From: Symbiodinium microadriaticum
Lineage: Eukaryota; Sar; Dinophyceae; Suessiales; Symbiodiniaceae
Assembly (NCBI GenBank): GCA_001939145.1
Contig: LSRX01000295.1
Span: forward strand, 311,100 to 375,099
Direction: 5' to 3'
DNA length: 64,000 nucleotides
Made by a program: the position numbers and the translations under genes. Below, in pieces: positions 35,593-46,930 of this stretch. Each line of letters begins with the position of its first letter. The stretch's first letter is position 1. The notes beneath the pieces were generated by a model. That model was not told the DNA's origin and searched no databases. It worked only from the letters and a program-made list of their open reading frames with translations.

Positions 35593-36790
35593 GATATCCA
35601 ATGCACTGAGCTCTTTTGTGGAGTTGCTGCTGTCGCTGCGGGCTTCCGAGCCGTCACTGCAAATTCGCCTTTGTGTGCGTATGTACTGTGATCCATGACC
35701 TCTGCCTGCTACATGATAGGTCCTGTGTGTGTAAGTTCAAGGCAAGCGGCATCACAAAGCGCTCCATGGCTTTATTCGTGTTTGTGCACATGCATGTCTC
35801 GAGTATACATGTGCATGCATGTACATGTGTGCCATGCATGATGATGAGGCTTACCTACGATCGCAATCGGTACAGCGAGCAGGACCTCGAGTCCACCGTC
35901 GGATTCTTTCTGGCCATGCAACAAACATTGAGGATCAAGAAGAAAGGACTCCTTTTTTTGGGAGTGCCTTGTTCGTCGTTTGCCTGGATATCCTCATCTA
36001 AACACAAGAGGAAGCTTGAGACACCGCATGGTGATCTGGGGCAGAAGTTCGTGGTTGCCGGCAACAAGCTTTGCACACGTGCAGTGCTGCTTGTTCTTTT
36101 GGTAATAGTACGATCAGAATTCTATTTTATTGAAAACCCAGTACGGTCGGCAATTGAATACTATCCGTATATACGGTACCTGATGCAGCTTCAGAGTTTG
36201 AACTCCCACTTCCTGGATACACGTATTGCGACATGGTGGCCTTGATGCACTGAAGCTCCTATCTTTTAAAGACCTGAACAATAATTCTAGCTAGTGTGTG
36301 CCCACAGCATATTAATCCAAGCTCAGGTGGATGGGTGTTTATCGACACTGGTGCCCTAAACCAAGTCTGGGAATCAGCAACTGGTGTGGTACTGAGCCTA
36401 TGTGCAGAGTATGTCATGGTGTGAGTGCAGCAAGCCTTATAAGCTTACATGTGCAATAATGCCCACACAGCCGAGTTCCTGGTCCGTGAAACTCCATGTG
36501 AAGCTGACCAAGCAAAAGCGAGCCGAGATCACTGCAGTTGCTACTTCTCTACAGCAAAAAACCGTGACCCGTCATGTGTGCAAGAAAACCGGAAAGAAGA
36601 GAGTGAGTCTCTGTTGCATCTATGTACCACGGGCATGACTACCTAACGGTATTGATATCGATGAGAATCCCAGAAGCCGCCACCAAATTCTGATTCAGGA
36701 CGGGAACGAAGCATCTTGTGGGATCGGGCGCGTATCCAGCAGCATTTGGTGAGCGAGTCGCCGAACTTCATGATGATTATGTGCCTTGGC
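35593..36790 (+). CDS. Cytosine-C5-methyltransferase-like protein, dinoflagellate-expanded family
   Basis: Exons: 35593-35652 with TELFCGVAAVAAGFR, like the motif-I SAM-binding loop; a tiny exon at 35742 to about 35758; 35849-36235 with TYDRN (acidic strand end), GVPCSSFAW (like motif IV, PCQ, with the catalytic Cys) and FYFIENP (like motif VI, ENV); 36327 to about 36390 with WMGVYRHWCPKPSLG; about 36480-36604 with KLTKQKRAEI and KKTGKKR; and 36699 to about 36780 with GTKHLVGSGAYPAAFGERVA. The intron at 36236-36326 is GT-AG. The one at 36605-36698 must be GA-AG to keep frame, and the one before 35849 is best read as GC-AG. The order ELF..G / PCSSxxW / ENP / KP / YPxxFG matches a family I recall as abundant in dinoflagellates. 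A methyltransferase fold is inferred from motifs; activity is unproven because ENV is ENP here. The 5' end and the join at 36390-36480 are not resolved. Confidence 0.65.
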
Positions 36791-37052
36791 TTACACATAC
36801 TTCGACTCGACATCAGATTACTTTAACTCGGCTTAAGGAGCAGGATCGGGCTGAGGGTTTGGGGTTCAGACTAATGTATTGTCAATTTCCTTGGAGCCTT
36901 GGGAGTGGGATAGGATTACAGGGTTTCTGGGTTCCATTCAGGATGCTAGGCCCATAAATCATTATATTCTATTTTCGTTTAAAATGAAGGGGTAGCTAGC
37001 TAGGTATACATAAGATCTATATATTTATCTTGGGGCGGTTTATTATAAATTA

Positions 37053-37366
37053 GGTTCTAATAATGTTGAATTTACCCTAATAAAAATTAAATAATCGATG
37101 CTACCCTGTCGGGTCTGGTTGCCAGTTGCCTGGACTTTCCGAGGGGTACCGGGCCTAAGCTTGAGGTGCTGTGGAAATATGGGTTTGGGATTTTCGGGCT
37201 TCCTGTTTGGTTCTAATAATGCTGAATTTACCCTAATAATAATTAAATAGTCGATGCTACCCTGTCGGGTCTGGTTGCCAGTTGCCTGGACTTTCCGAGG
37301 GGTGCCGGGCCTAAGCTTGAGGTGCTGTGGAAATATGGGTTTGGGATTTTCGGGCTTCCTGTTTGG
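37053..37366 (+). repeat. 156-bp tandem duplication
   Basis: Unit GGTTCTAATAATGTTGAATT ... GGGCTTCCTGTTT starts at 37053 and again at 37209. There are only a handful of differences, so the duplication is recent. Confidence 0.9.
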
Positions 37367-38576
37367 TTGATATATAGAGCTATAGGGCTATAAGGGCTAT
37401 AGGGCATCGGCAAGGTGGGTGATGGAACTTCGGAAATCAAGTTGAAGCTACGGCCCTTCTTCACATGATCATGAGGAACCTTAAACCCTAAACCCCAAAC
37501 CGCGGCTTAGCTAAGGAGTGGAGCCTGAGTGGAGAGGAATTCAATTTGGAGGGTTTCTTTTACTAGACACATGCATGAAGTCGACTTTATCCAAATTGTT
37601 TGAGAGCTGATGTACTGAGCACGGGTTTTTGTTCGGGTGTTTGTTGTTTGGTAGGTCCAGGTTTCAACAGTAGGACTGTCGGGCTTCCTTGTGTTAGGTG
37701 TGGCTAGGGGTCACGGTTCCCTCTACCCTAGCTAATAAAGATAGTGGGTACCATTTGCGTTTCAATCATGTACATGTAGAAGGGTCGGACTAGTGTGTAG
37801 GGTTTAAAATATTGGGTTCCTACATCGTCTATATATAAGCCTCTTTGTACGATGTAGGCTCTATACTTCGAGTGCTTTAACATGTAAACATGATGATGCT
37901 ACTGGTGTGTGCATGTGGCGATGTCGTGCAAATGACTTCGGCAGTCCACGCACTGCTCATGCATCTTCACTGGACCGAATCTGGGTGAGTGCGCCGGACC
38001 CAAAGAGACTGTGGGCGGACACTGTTGACACACCACCCATTTCGCAGTCGACTTCGAAATCGCCATCGACGTCACTCTCAGAGTCAGCACATGTACACCG
38101 AAGTGAGTGCTACAGGCTCCGAAGTCGCTGCGGCGCGAATGGGCAACTGGCTTGTACGGCTCATCCTATTGGGGCACCCCCCCTCCCAACCCTCCTGTTC
38201 CCCCCCAAGTAAAACCACCACCCCGACATTTCCTATGGGTATAGTGTGTGTGTATACATATGTACATCTAGATAGATCTAGATGTAGATCCAGACTTTCG
38301 ATATAGCGAGCTTCAACTCCAATCTGCTAGTGACCAGTGTCAGACATCCTTGTTACATTGCATAGGATCAATGTCGGTTTGCGGGCTCGAATGAACCGAC
38401 TAGGCATTTGGTTTTCAAGAGGTCGCAGGCTGTTTCGGGTTACTATATAGGGACTGGATTTGATAATAATATAATTATAAGATTCAGATAGGGCATTGTT
38501 CGGGGCATGAGTCATCCTATCAGTGTGCTGTTTAGCACAAGCACTTACACTTCTGTCAGGTTTCTATGCATAAATC

Positions 38577-39410
38577 CCTAAACCCTGAACCCAGAACCCT
38601 TCAACCCTAAACACCCTAAACCCAAAGCCCTAAAGCCCTAAAACCCTAAACCTTAACCCTAAAACCCTACATGCTTGAATCCTAAACCCCAAACCCTACA
38701 CCCTAAACCCAAAACCCTGAAACCCTAAACCTAAACCCCAAAACCCTAAACCCCTAAACCCCTAAACCCCAAACCCTACACCCTAAACCCAAAACCCCAA
38801 AACCCGAAACCTAAACCCTACCCTAAACCCTGCACCCTAAACCCCAAACCCTAAAGCCCTAAAACCTTAAACCTAAACCCTAAAACCCTAAACCCCTAAA
38901 TCCTGAACCCCCAACCCTACACCCTAAACCCAAAACCCTGCAACCCTAAACCCTAAAACCCTAAACCCCTAACCCCTAAACCCCTAAACCCCAAACCCTA
39001 CACCCTAAACCCAAAACCCTGAAACCCTAAACCTAAACCTTAAAACCCTAAACCCCTAAACCCCTAAACCCCAAACCTTACACCCTAAACCCAAAACCCT
39101 AAAACCCGAAACCTAAACCCTAAAACCCTAAACCCCAAACCCTACACCCTAAACCCAAAACCCTGAAACCCTAAACCTAAACCTTAAAACCCTAAACCCC
39201 TAAAACCCTAAACCCCAAACCCTACACCCTAAACCCAAAACCCTAAAACCCGAAACCTAAACCTTAAAACCCTAAACCCCAAACCCTACACCCTAAACCC
39301 AAAACCCTAAAACCCGAAACCTAAACCCTCGAACCCTAAGCCCCAAACCCTGCACCCTAAATCCAAAACCCTAAAACCCTAATCCAAAACCCCGAACCCT
39401 AAACCCAACT
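38577..39410 (-). repeat. Higher-order array of CCCTAAA variants (64/80-bp period)
   Basis: The whole stretch is built of CCCTAAA, CCCCTAAA, CCCTAAAA, CCCTGAA and CCCTACA variants in a repeating order. The marker AAACCCTACACCCTAAACCC (or a one-base variant) falls at 38691, 38771, 38825, 38912, 38993, 39073, 39137, 39217, 39281 and 39345. Spacings are mostly 80 or 64 bp, with 54, 87 and 81 at the start. The 16-bp difference equals one extra CCCTAAACCCCTAAAA-like block. It has therefore grown by unequal exchange of large units, not by telomerase adding 7-mers. Confidence 0.85.
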
Positions 39411-39596
39411 AAGCCTTTAGCCCCCCCTTGTCCGAAACCGTACCTAAGCCCGTTCAATGGAAAACCTTAAGAATAATGTAATCCCTGTATGTGCTGTTAT
39501 GAATATAATTATTATAGGCTTATATGTAGTTCGTTGTAGTCGACCAAAGCACAGAATCCCTGCCAATCCGAGGTTGCAGGATTGCCACAGTCCGCG

Positions 39597-40063
39597 ATGG
39601 ATTTGGCGAGGCTATTGGAGCAGCTTAAGTCCGGCATCCTGCAGGTGCCAAGGTGGATCAATGGTAGTAGCTAAATTCATAATTAGCTAAATCTAATCCA
39701 TCTGATCCGGGGTCATGATCTCTAGATCTGTGATTGGTAGAATATTGAAACTATGGCTAGCTGATTATGATGTTGCAGCCAATAGCCAAGGTACCGCAGC
39801 TACCTATTCAGTGTCAGGATTGGGCTGAGGCGGACCTACTGCCGGTGAAGACATATCTTGAAGAAGCGGTTGTAGAAGGAAATTTTCGGCCAGATCCGAC
39901 AGTACCCTGGGATATCACACCTGTCATGTAGCCTGGTGCCTTCCTATGGTTATGATTGAAATTGTAGCTCTTCAGGATTAAGGTGGTTACCGGATCCGGG
40001 GCAATTATCCGAGACTGTGCTGGTGTGCCTCCACAGTCGATTGCCTGTGCAGCACTGCCATGA
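39597..40063 (+). CDS. Small three-exon gene, unknown function
   Basis: ATG at 39597 opens MDLARLLEQLKSGILQ (to 39644). A 134-bp GT-AG intron leads to exon 39779-39922 (PIAKVPQLPIQCQDWAEADL ...). A 60-bp GT-AG intron leads to 39983-40063 (VVTGSGAIIRDCAGVPPQSI ... stop TGA). Both introns are phase 0, and the three exons give 90 residues without a conflict. The upstream frame stays open as AQNPCQSEVAGLPQSA, so the start could be further 5'. There is no signal peptide or membrane segment. I do not recognise the family; exon 2 is acidic and probably globular. Confidence 0.5.
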
Positions 40064-40168
40064 TGTCCTCGGCTGACGGTGGGTTGCTTCGATTATAGTG
40101 TACCTTCCAGGTGGTAGTGGTAGTGGTAGTGGTAGTGGTAGTGGTAGTGGTAGTGGAGTAGTACTAGT

Positions 40169-40202
<34 letters not shown>

Positions 40203-42046
40203 TATGGTTTTACTCACTGCAGTTGTTCTATTTTGGTAGCAACAGCCGCATATGCAGCAGTAGTTGTTGTTACCATTCTAGTTGCTGTTGTTGGGATGGA
40301 TCGGAAATCCTGTGTTTGGAGCTCCAGCCGAGCTAGTGATTCAATGCTACTAGATAAAGGCAATTTCCAGGAGTGGTGTTGAGGATGAGTCTATGCAAGA
40401 ATGTCCAGCCTCCCCAAATGCCTCACCCTAGATGTCATGCTGGTACCCTATTCTAGAACTTCAAACAGCCTGGACCCCGATGCCCTGTACATCCATAGAG
40501 CCCTGAACTCGATGAAACAGTTCTTGTAGTAGGCTTATATTATATCGTGGTAGTCCTAGCTGCAGATCTAGCTATCTAGCTGTATATATACATATATATA
40601 TATATACATATATTTATATATACTATTATTTACAATTATAATATATGTATATATGTATATATGTATATATGTATATATATATATATTTATTTAATTTATA
40701 TTATTAATATTGAGTTTATATAGCTTGTTGTTCGTTATGCTATAACTGATGCTTCCTAATAGGTAGGCCGTGGGTTCTAGATTTTAAGGTCTGGGCCTAG
40801 GCCTTGGAGGATTGCTTGTGCAATGGCTGCAATGCACACAATGTTACCGATCATGGGATCATGATTGCGTGCCGCTAATTACAGCAGTGTCTCATCATGA
40901 GCAAAATGATGATGTTGCTCTTCCAGGCCTTGCAGGATACCTTTAAATAATATTATAACAATAACAACACATAACAATAAATGATAATCTAAGACTTCTT
41001 AAGATCCCCTGGAACTAGGATCGGATCCCACCGGAATAAGTCAAGCATCTCTAGTGCAGGTAGTGGAATTCAAACCATGTACGAAGGTTTCCTACCCCGG
41101 ATTCTTCCCAAATGATCGAACCTAGGATGATTCACCCGAAAAGCTTGAAAACCCCTGAACCTCAGCCTCCAACTGGCCCCGTGACGAGACTGTGTAGTCA
41201 GAACAGTGCAAGTCTTTGCTGTGCTGACGTGTGCCTTTCCAAAGCCAGCCCTGATATGTTTTGCCTATATGTCCTAAAGCCATATCGGGGCAATACCGAG
41301 CGTAACTTGGCGTAACTTTGCGTAACTTTGGCGTAACTTTATGTACGAAAAGACCACTCAGGAGCGGTCTTCCAGCATATAGGCGTAACTCCGCGTAACT
41401 CCGCGTAACTTCGCGTGACTTGGTGTATGTCCTGCTTCTCGGCTGAAACCATTCGTGGTAGGATTTTAGGAACATAGAGGCTAGAGTGCTCTGGCTTCCA
41501 AGTGACTCGTCGGCGATCATGCCGAGCTTAAGCAAGAGTGCCCGGAGCGCTCCGTATGTTGCGAAAACTACATCTTCGGACTCGCTAGTCTCTTGGATCA
41601 AGATATGTGTAGAGTCAGCTACAGTACATGTTGGTGCTCAAACTTAGTGTGATCAAAACAATTAGCATTAATCTCATCAGGCTTCGCGAGGATCCACCGA
41701 CTCCGATGTGGCTGCAGAGGTAGCAGCGGCTCTGTAATTGAAATTGTGATAATATATTTATACTTTAATAATCATGTACAATACTATACTAGTAACAATT
41801 AATTATAGTATTAATATAATATATAATAACCGATTGCAGCTACAGTACCTCATTATTTTTGTCCTTTGGTTCCTTATATTATAACTTATTATTAGGGTAC
41901 GGTTATACAAATTTAAAAAGTACTAGTTGCAATAAGCTGTTGTTGAACTTATCGGTATATACGGGTACTAGTACATATGTATATAGCTATAGCTATATAA
42001 CACACATACATGCATGGTGTATATGCATAGGTCATGATATACATAC
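40064..42046. repeat. Microsatellites and unassigned DNA
   Basis: 40111-40156 is (GTGGTA)n and 40166-40200 is (AGC)n. The frame across both gives a meaningless Gly-Ser and Ala run. 40580-40690 is AT-rich with TATATG repeats. 41298-41425 holds GCGTAACTT repeats, listed separately. 41750-41830 is AT-rich. A 159-codon minus-strand frame at 41122-41601 partly consists of those repeats and is not accepted as a gene. Confidence 0.65.
41298..41425 (+). repeat. Two clusters of GCGTAACTT direct repeats around a small hairpin
   Basis: Four GCGTAACTT-type units at 41306-41342 and four GCGTAACTC/GCGTAACTT/GCGTGACTT units at 41382-41421, all in one direction, flank an imperfect hairpin AAGACCACTCAGGAGCGGTC then TT. 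Translated on the minus strand they give KLR/VTP/SYA runs, which I recall as recurrent strings in dinoflagellate predicted proteins. Confidence 0.7.
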
Positions 42047-45000
42047 ATGTACAGAGATCACAAGCCAACAGCCGACCCAGGCAAGCACGGCAAGGCAGCT
42101 GCAGACGTGGGCCGGATGGACACGCGCTCAACGATGTCGTGGATTGGAGCAGGGAGCCAGAACAGCCCGAATGGGCATGCAGTGCCGGAGCTGGAGTTGA
42201 CTGAGCTTCTTGAGCTCAGTAAGGACGAGCTGGGCAAGGCGATCTTTCTGGATTCCCAGTGCCTAGGCCCTGGATCCAAGGCCTTTCGGGACTTCGTATT
42301 GACCGAGTTCCTTGATGACATGGCAGAACCCATCCTGGACACGACCACCGCACGCAACGTGGAAGCGCTGTCACAGGTGTACCGTCTTACTGTGGAGCTG
42401 GTGAAAGATGCAAAAGAAGCTGCTGAGGCAAAGCAGGAGTATCTGAACTCCTACAACAAGGTGAAGGCAACAGCCGAAAAATCGGCTGACAAGGTCATGA
42501 AGGCGGCTGAGCTGGAAACCGACAAGGCCAAAGCCGGTCGCAAGAAAATGATTGCCAAGTCTTGGCTGGCCAAAGAGCTTGAAGCATTGGATGTGAAGAT
42601 GGCCAGTGTCACAGAGAGGGCAGAAGGTTCTGCTACTATTGCTGCTGCAAAGCTTCATGCGCTTATTGGGCATTTGAGAAAGACGGCTTCGATGTCTCGA
42701 AGCTTCTGGGAGCAAATGGAAGCGTGGCACGAGATGGATGCGACCCGGGCAATGTCAAACAGCCTAAAGCATGGTGCTCTTCAAGCTGTTCCTGAAGCGG
42801 CTGCTGTGCCAGCAGCTGTCGCAGAGACTCAGATGGAAACCCAGCGCAGCATTGCAGCAGAGGCCCTGGAGCAAGAAGCAGAAGCACCCACCCTTGCAGT
42901 GCAGGATCCGTACAGCCAGGATGCAGAAGCACCCACCCTTGCAGTGCAGGATCCGTACAGCCAGGACGGACCAGAAGCACCCACCCTTACCGTGCAGAAT
43001 CCGGACAGCCAGGACGGACCAGAAGCACCCGCCCTTACTGTGCAGAATCCGGACAGCCAGGACGGACCAGAAGCACCCACCCTTGCGGCGCAGAATCCAA
43101 GCAGCCAGGACGGACCAGAAGCACCCACCCTTACGGTGCAGAATCCAAGCAGCCAGGACGGACCAGAAGCACCCACCCTTGCAGCAGCAGTGCAGAATCC
43201 GATCAGCCAGGACGGACCAGAAGCACCCACCACCCTTGCAGCAGTGCAGAATCCGATCAGCCAGGACGGAGCAGAAGCACCCACCCTTGCAGCAGCAGTG
43301 CAGAATCCGATCAGCCAGGTTTGAAGCACCCACCCTTGCAGCAGCAGTGCAGAATCCGATCAGCCAGGACGGAGCAGAAGCACCCACCCTTGCAGCAGCA
43401 GTGCAGAATCCGATCAGCCAGGTTTGAAGCACCCACCCTTGCAGCAGCAGTGCAGAATCCGATCAGCCAGGACGGAGCAGAAGCACCCACCCTTGCAGCA
43501 GCAGTGCAGAATCCGATCAGCCAGGTTTGAAGCACCCACCCTTGCAGCAGCAGTGCAGAATCCGATCAGCCAGGACGGAGCAGAAGCACCCACCCTTGCA
43601 GCAGCAGTGCCGAATCCGCCCAGCCAGGACGGACCAGAAGCAGGCGCACCCGCAGCAGTGCCGAATCCGACCAGCCAGGACGGACCAGAAGCAGGCGCAC
43701 CCGCAGCAGTGCCGAATCCGACCAGCCAGGACGGACCAGAAGCAGGCGCACCCGCAGCAGTGCCGAATCCGACCAGCCAGGACGGACCAGAAGCCAACGC
43801 ACCCACAGCAGTGCCGAATCCGATCAGCCCAGACGGACCAGAAGCAGCCACCCTTGCAGCAGTGCAGAATCCGAACAGCCAGGACGGACCAGAAGCAGCC
43901 ACCCTTGCAGCAGTGCAGAATCCGAACAGCCAGGACGGACCAGAAGCAGCCACCCTTGCAGCAGTGCAGAATCCGAACAGCCAGGACGGACCAGAAGCAG
44001 CCACCCTTGCAGCAGTGCAGAATCCGAACAGCCAGGACGGACCAGAAGCAGCCACCCTTGCAGCAGTGCAGAATCCGAACAGCCAGGACGGACCAGAAGC
44101 AGCCACCCTTGCAGCAGTGCAGAATCCGAACAGCCAAGACGGACCAGAAGCAGCCACCCTTGCAGCAGTGCAGAATCCGAACAGCCAGGACGGACCAGAA
44201 GCAGCCACCCTTGCAGCAGTGCAGAATCCGAACAGCCAAGACGGACCAGAAGCAGCCACCCTTGCAGCAGTGCAGAATCCGAACAGCCAGGACGGACCAG
44301 AAGCAGCCACCCTTGCAGCAGTGCAGAATCCGAACAGCCAAGACGGACCAGAAGCAGCCACCCTTGCAGCAGTGCAGAATCCGAACAGCCAGGACGGACC
44401 AGAAGCAGCCACCCTTGCAGCAGTGCAGAATCCGAACAGCCAGGACGGACCAGAAGCAGCCACTGCAGCAGTGCAGAATCCGAACAGCCAGGACGGACCA
44501 GAAGCATCTGCTGGAGCCCAGGTGCCCCGTGCTCTATAGCTAGGTACCTGTAGGATAAGTGAAGTTTTACAAAACATGTTATGTGTATGTGCATGTATAA
44601 TATATATAAATAATGTATGTACGTATATGTATGTATTATGTATGTATATGTATGTACCTATGTATGTGTGTATGTATGTCTAGAATTACGATTTTACAAC
44701 ACACCACCTATATGAACGGATTATAACAACCCTGTTTTTAAAGCTTAGGACTCGGATTAAGGGATTAGATCTTCATACCCTCTTGCACTTGAGCTAGTGA
44801 GGACTCCATCCGAACCCATGGCCCTAATCTTAATTCTAGAGGGGCTTGAATGGTGTGTGGCCTAGTATCTTGACCTCTGAATTCCCGGGACCCCGACACC
44901 TGCCACCTGCATCGATCCAAGAAGAACACCCCAAACATCGAACCCAAAGACATGTGAATCAACTCTGGCTAGGTGTCTGCTGAGCATGAAGTCATCGACT

Positions 45001-45050
45001 GTGATGATCTACCGGACGATGAGCTGTGCTTGCAGCTGGAGGCTGAATAA
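42047..45050 (+). CDS. Coiled-coil protein with a long DGPEAxTLAAVQNPxSQ repeat domain
   Basis: ATG at 42047 (or the in-frame ATG at 42116) opens about 275 residues rich in Ala, Glu and Lys and predicted mostly helical (KATAEKSADKVMKAAELETD region). From about 42880 the protein becomes tandem repeats of 15-18 residues, e.g. DGPEAATLAAVQNPNSQ, over thirty units in all. The frame hits TGA at 43322 in a variant unit reading CAG|GTTTGA. That variant occurs three times (43319, 43422, 43525), and after the third the original frame is regained. An intron from 43319 to a TGCAG|AAT acceptor near 43560 would keep the frame. Near the end CCCAG|GTGCCC (44522) fits a 451-bp intron to CTAG|GTG (44973) and a last exon EHEVIDCDDLPDDELCLQL to TAA at 45050; without it the frame ends at 44539. 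Function unknown. Confidence 0.55.
42880..44515 (+). repeat. Coding minisatellite, 45-54 bp units (mostly 51 bp)
   Basis: More than thirty units. The 43845-44460 part is twelve nearly identical 51-bp units. 43319-43613 holds three 103-bp double units that each lack 5 bp. Unit length is a multiple of 3 elsewhere and the sequence has no stops in most frames, which is why long frames appear on both strands. Those other frames are artefacts. Confidence 0.95.
44540..44700 (+). repeat. TATG-type microsatellite
   Basis: ATGTATGTAC-like repeats with AT stretches, beginning 50 bp after the stop at 44539. In the spliced model this lies inside the last intron. Confidence 0.85.
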
Positions 45051-45680
45051 TTCTGTAGATCACTGCACAGGGTCCTTCTATATGATACCCTACCCTAAAC
45101 CCTTAACCCTAAAAGCTAAACCCTAATTGTACAACCCAGGAAATCTCAATCGGATCAGCCCTGTAGGCTTTGATTTTCAAGGAGGAGCAGCAAGATGGTC
45201 GGGTAGCCAAGGTGGAGACTGCAAGTCCTGGAAAGGTCAGTGCGGTTGCAGGCATCAGTCCGGTCCAGAATCTATGTGAATCTGATCCCTACATGGGTGC
45301 TGGATCCAAGCCGGGGGGTAAGGTGACCATCTTGGACAGTGCACTGCATCGTCTAGGGACGGATGATATTGAGGAGCCTTGTGCATTGCTTTATTCGTGT
45401 AGTAGAAACTTTGAGAAACATGATCCTATAGATATATCAATCTAATCCAAAATAACCACCACCCAAGTCCTGAACAAAACATATATACGACTAAATTTCG
45501 AAGCCCTGAGCCGTATACCCGAAGCCCTGAAACTTGAAACCGGAATCCCCTAACCACGAAGCCTATTATACGAAGCCTTAAATCCCTAAACCCCAAACCC
45601 CCAATCCCTAAACCCAGCCTTTAAGAATGCACCCTAAATTTTCTAAGCTTTTGTAGTCACCCAGCTTTGTCAGTTTCAAC
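45051..45680. other. Spacer with one possible exon
   Basis: 45182-45235 is a clean 18-codon exon candidate (EEQQDGRVAKVETASPGK) between CAAG and a GT donor. The frame stays open to 45445 (ISPVQNLCESDPYMGAGS). It could be an early exon of the next gene. The rest is low in complexity, with a few CCCTAAA-like motifs at 45085-45125 and 45570-45620. Confidence 0.4.
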
Positions 45681-45688
45681 TTCAGAAG

Positions 45689-46885
45689 AATCCTAGATCA
45701 TGATATGCAGCAGGAGAAGCTCCGCTTGCAGAAGGCTGCAGCTGCAACTGCAGCGCCGCCGTCGATCTCCAGTGTCCCGACTCCTCAGCAAGTGCTGCCG
45801 GCTGAAGCTGATGGGGAGGAGGAGGATCCGGATCGTGTTGCCGATCTAGCAAGGAGGGCAGCCCGTGCAAAGATGATGCGAACCTTTAAGCGCCCCTTGT
45901 CTTAAGCCAGAATCACAATCGGACCTCATTAGGCTGACTTCTAGCAGCTATTTATTAATTACAATGAAGGTTCGGACCTTCCTCCAGCTATCCTCGAGAA
46001 AGCCAAGCAGGCGCAGCGGGGTGACTCGGATGACCAGTTCTAAATCCAATACTGAAGCACTACCTGGATGGTGATTCTATGCTACATTTGATTTTAATTA
46101 TGTTTATTTTCTTTTACACACGAATTCGAAGCTATAGCAACTCAGACCGCAAGTACGGCGAACTGTTGGACATGTTCATCGAGTGCAATGGGGACTGGGC
46201 CCAATGTCAGATTGTGCAGACTTTGGAAAACCAGCACCGCCGAAAGGTGTCAGGTGAAAACAGGTATCGCATGTACAAGGAGATCAAAGCACTGCACGGC
46301 GAGGAGGATGCAAAGGCGCTCCGGGATTCCAAGAAGCTGAAGCAGGCCACACAAGGTGACATGCTTCCGGGTGTCCCGTTTTGGTACTCTCACCCTGACT
46401 GGCCGGAGTCCGCGGAGCATGAGCTCTTCTTGTGCTTTGAGGAGGCGCGTGTCAACTCGTCAAGTGAGGACGTGAATGCGACCCAGCAGCGGATTAATCT
46501 GCAGTTGGATGGGGCTTTGGCTCAAGAGCTCAGGTGCCTTGCTACCGGGGAAGCCTTCTATACTTTTTCACTTCACTCCTTTTAGGGTGTTGGGTTTCTG
46601 CTAGAATCACCATCCTTTAACAACATTGATTGCTGTTCGGAGTTCCTGTACTCCTATCGCCGATGTCTCCTTATCAACAAGGTTTAATGATCATGAGCTT
46701 TTAGCTTAAGATTGGTCCCAAAGACCCATCAATTGTGCATCGAAGCATGTCTTCTGTCCCCTCTACAAACCCCTACGATCACGCCAATAAACCCCTAAGT
46801 TATACCCCAAATGCCGAGAAGCCTCGATCTAAGCTAACTATAGCTATAGATAATGGTGTTGTATTTCCTATTTTTCTATGCTTTA

Positions 46886-46930
<45 letters not shown>

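Larger units (their letters stand above)
36791..39590. repeat. Intergenic DNA with duplication, one possible exon and a telomere-variant array
   Basis: 37053-37366 is a 156-bp segment repeated twice in tandem, about 96% alike. 37945-38105 has an open plus-strand frame with KRLWADTVDTPPISQSTS that may be an exon; it begins after an AG and nothing joins it. 38165-38210 is C-rich. 38577-39410 is the telomere-variant array listed separately. Confidence 0.65.

Noticed and set aside
36231..36260. Apparent frameshift or stop (TGG TGG CCT TGA) in the methyltransferase-like gene
   Set aside because: A GT-AG intron at 36236-36326 removes it and leads directly into WMGVYRHWCPKP in frame, so it is not a lesion.
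40098..40382. Gly-Ser/Ala-rich open frame
   Set aside because: Produced by the GTGGTA and AGC microsatellites.
41122..41601. 159-codon minus-strand open frame
   Set aside because: Its middle is made by the GCGTAACTT repeats and the ends match nothing. No splice or family evidence.
42764..44594. Long minus-strand and second-frame plus-strand open frames (up to 387 codons) over the minisatellite
   Set aside because: The repeat unit is mostly a multiple of three and has no stop in most frames, so every frame stays open. Only the plus frame continuous with the non-repetitive N-terminal region is taken as coding.
46516..46526. TTTGGCTCAAG, an 11-base match to the dinoflagellate spliced-leader end (a 10-base match is also at 5464-5473)
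   Set aside because: The 46516 match lies inside a coding exon and the upstream leader bases are absent. The 5464 match is too short to exclude chance.
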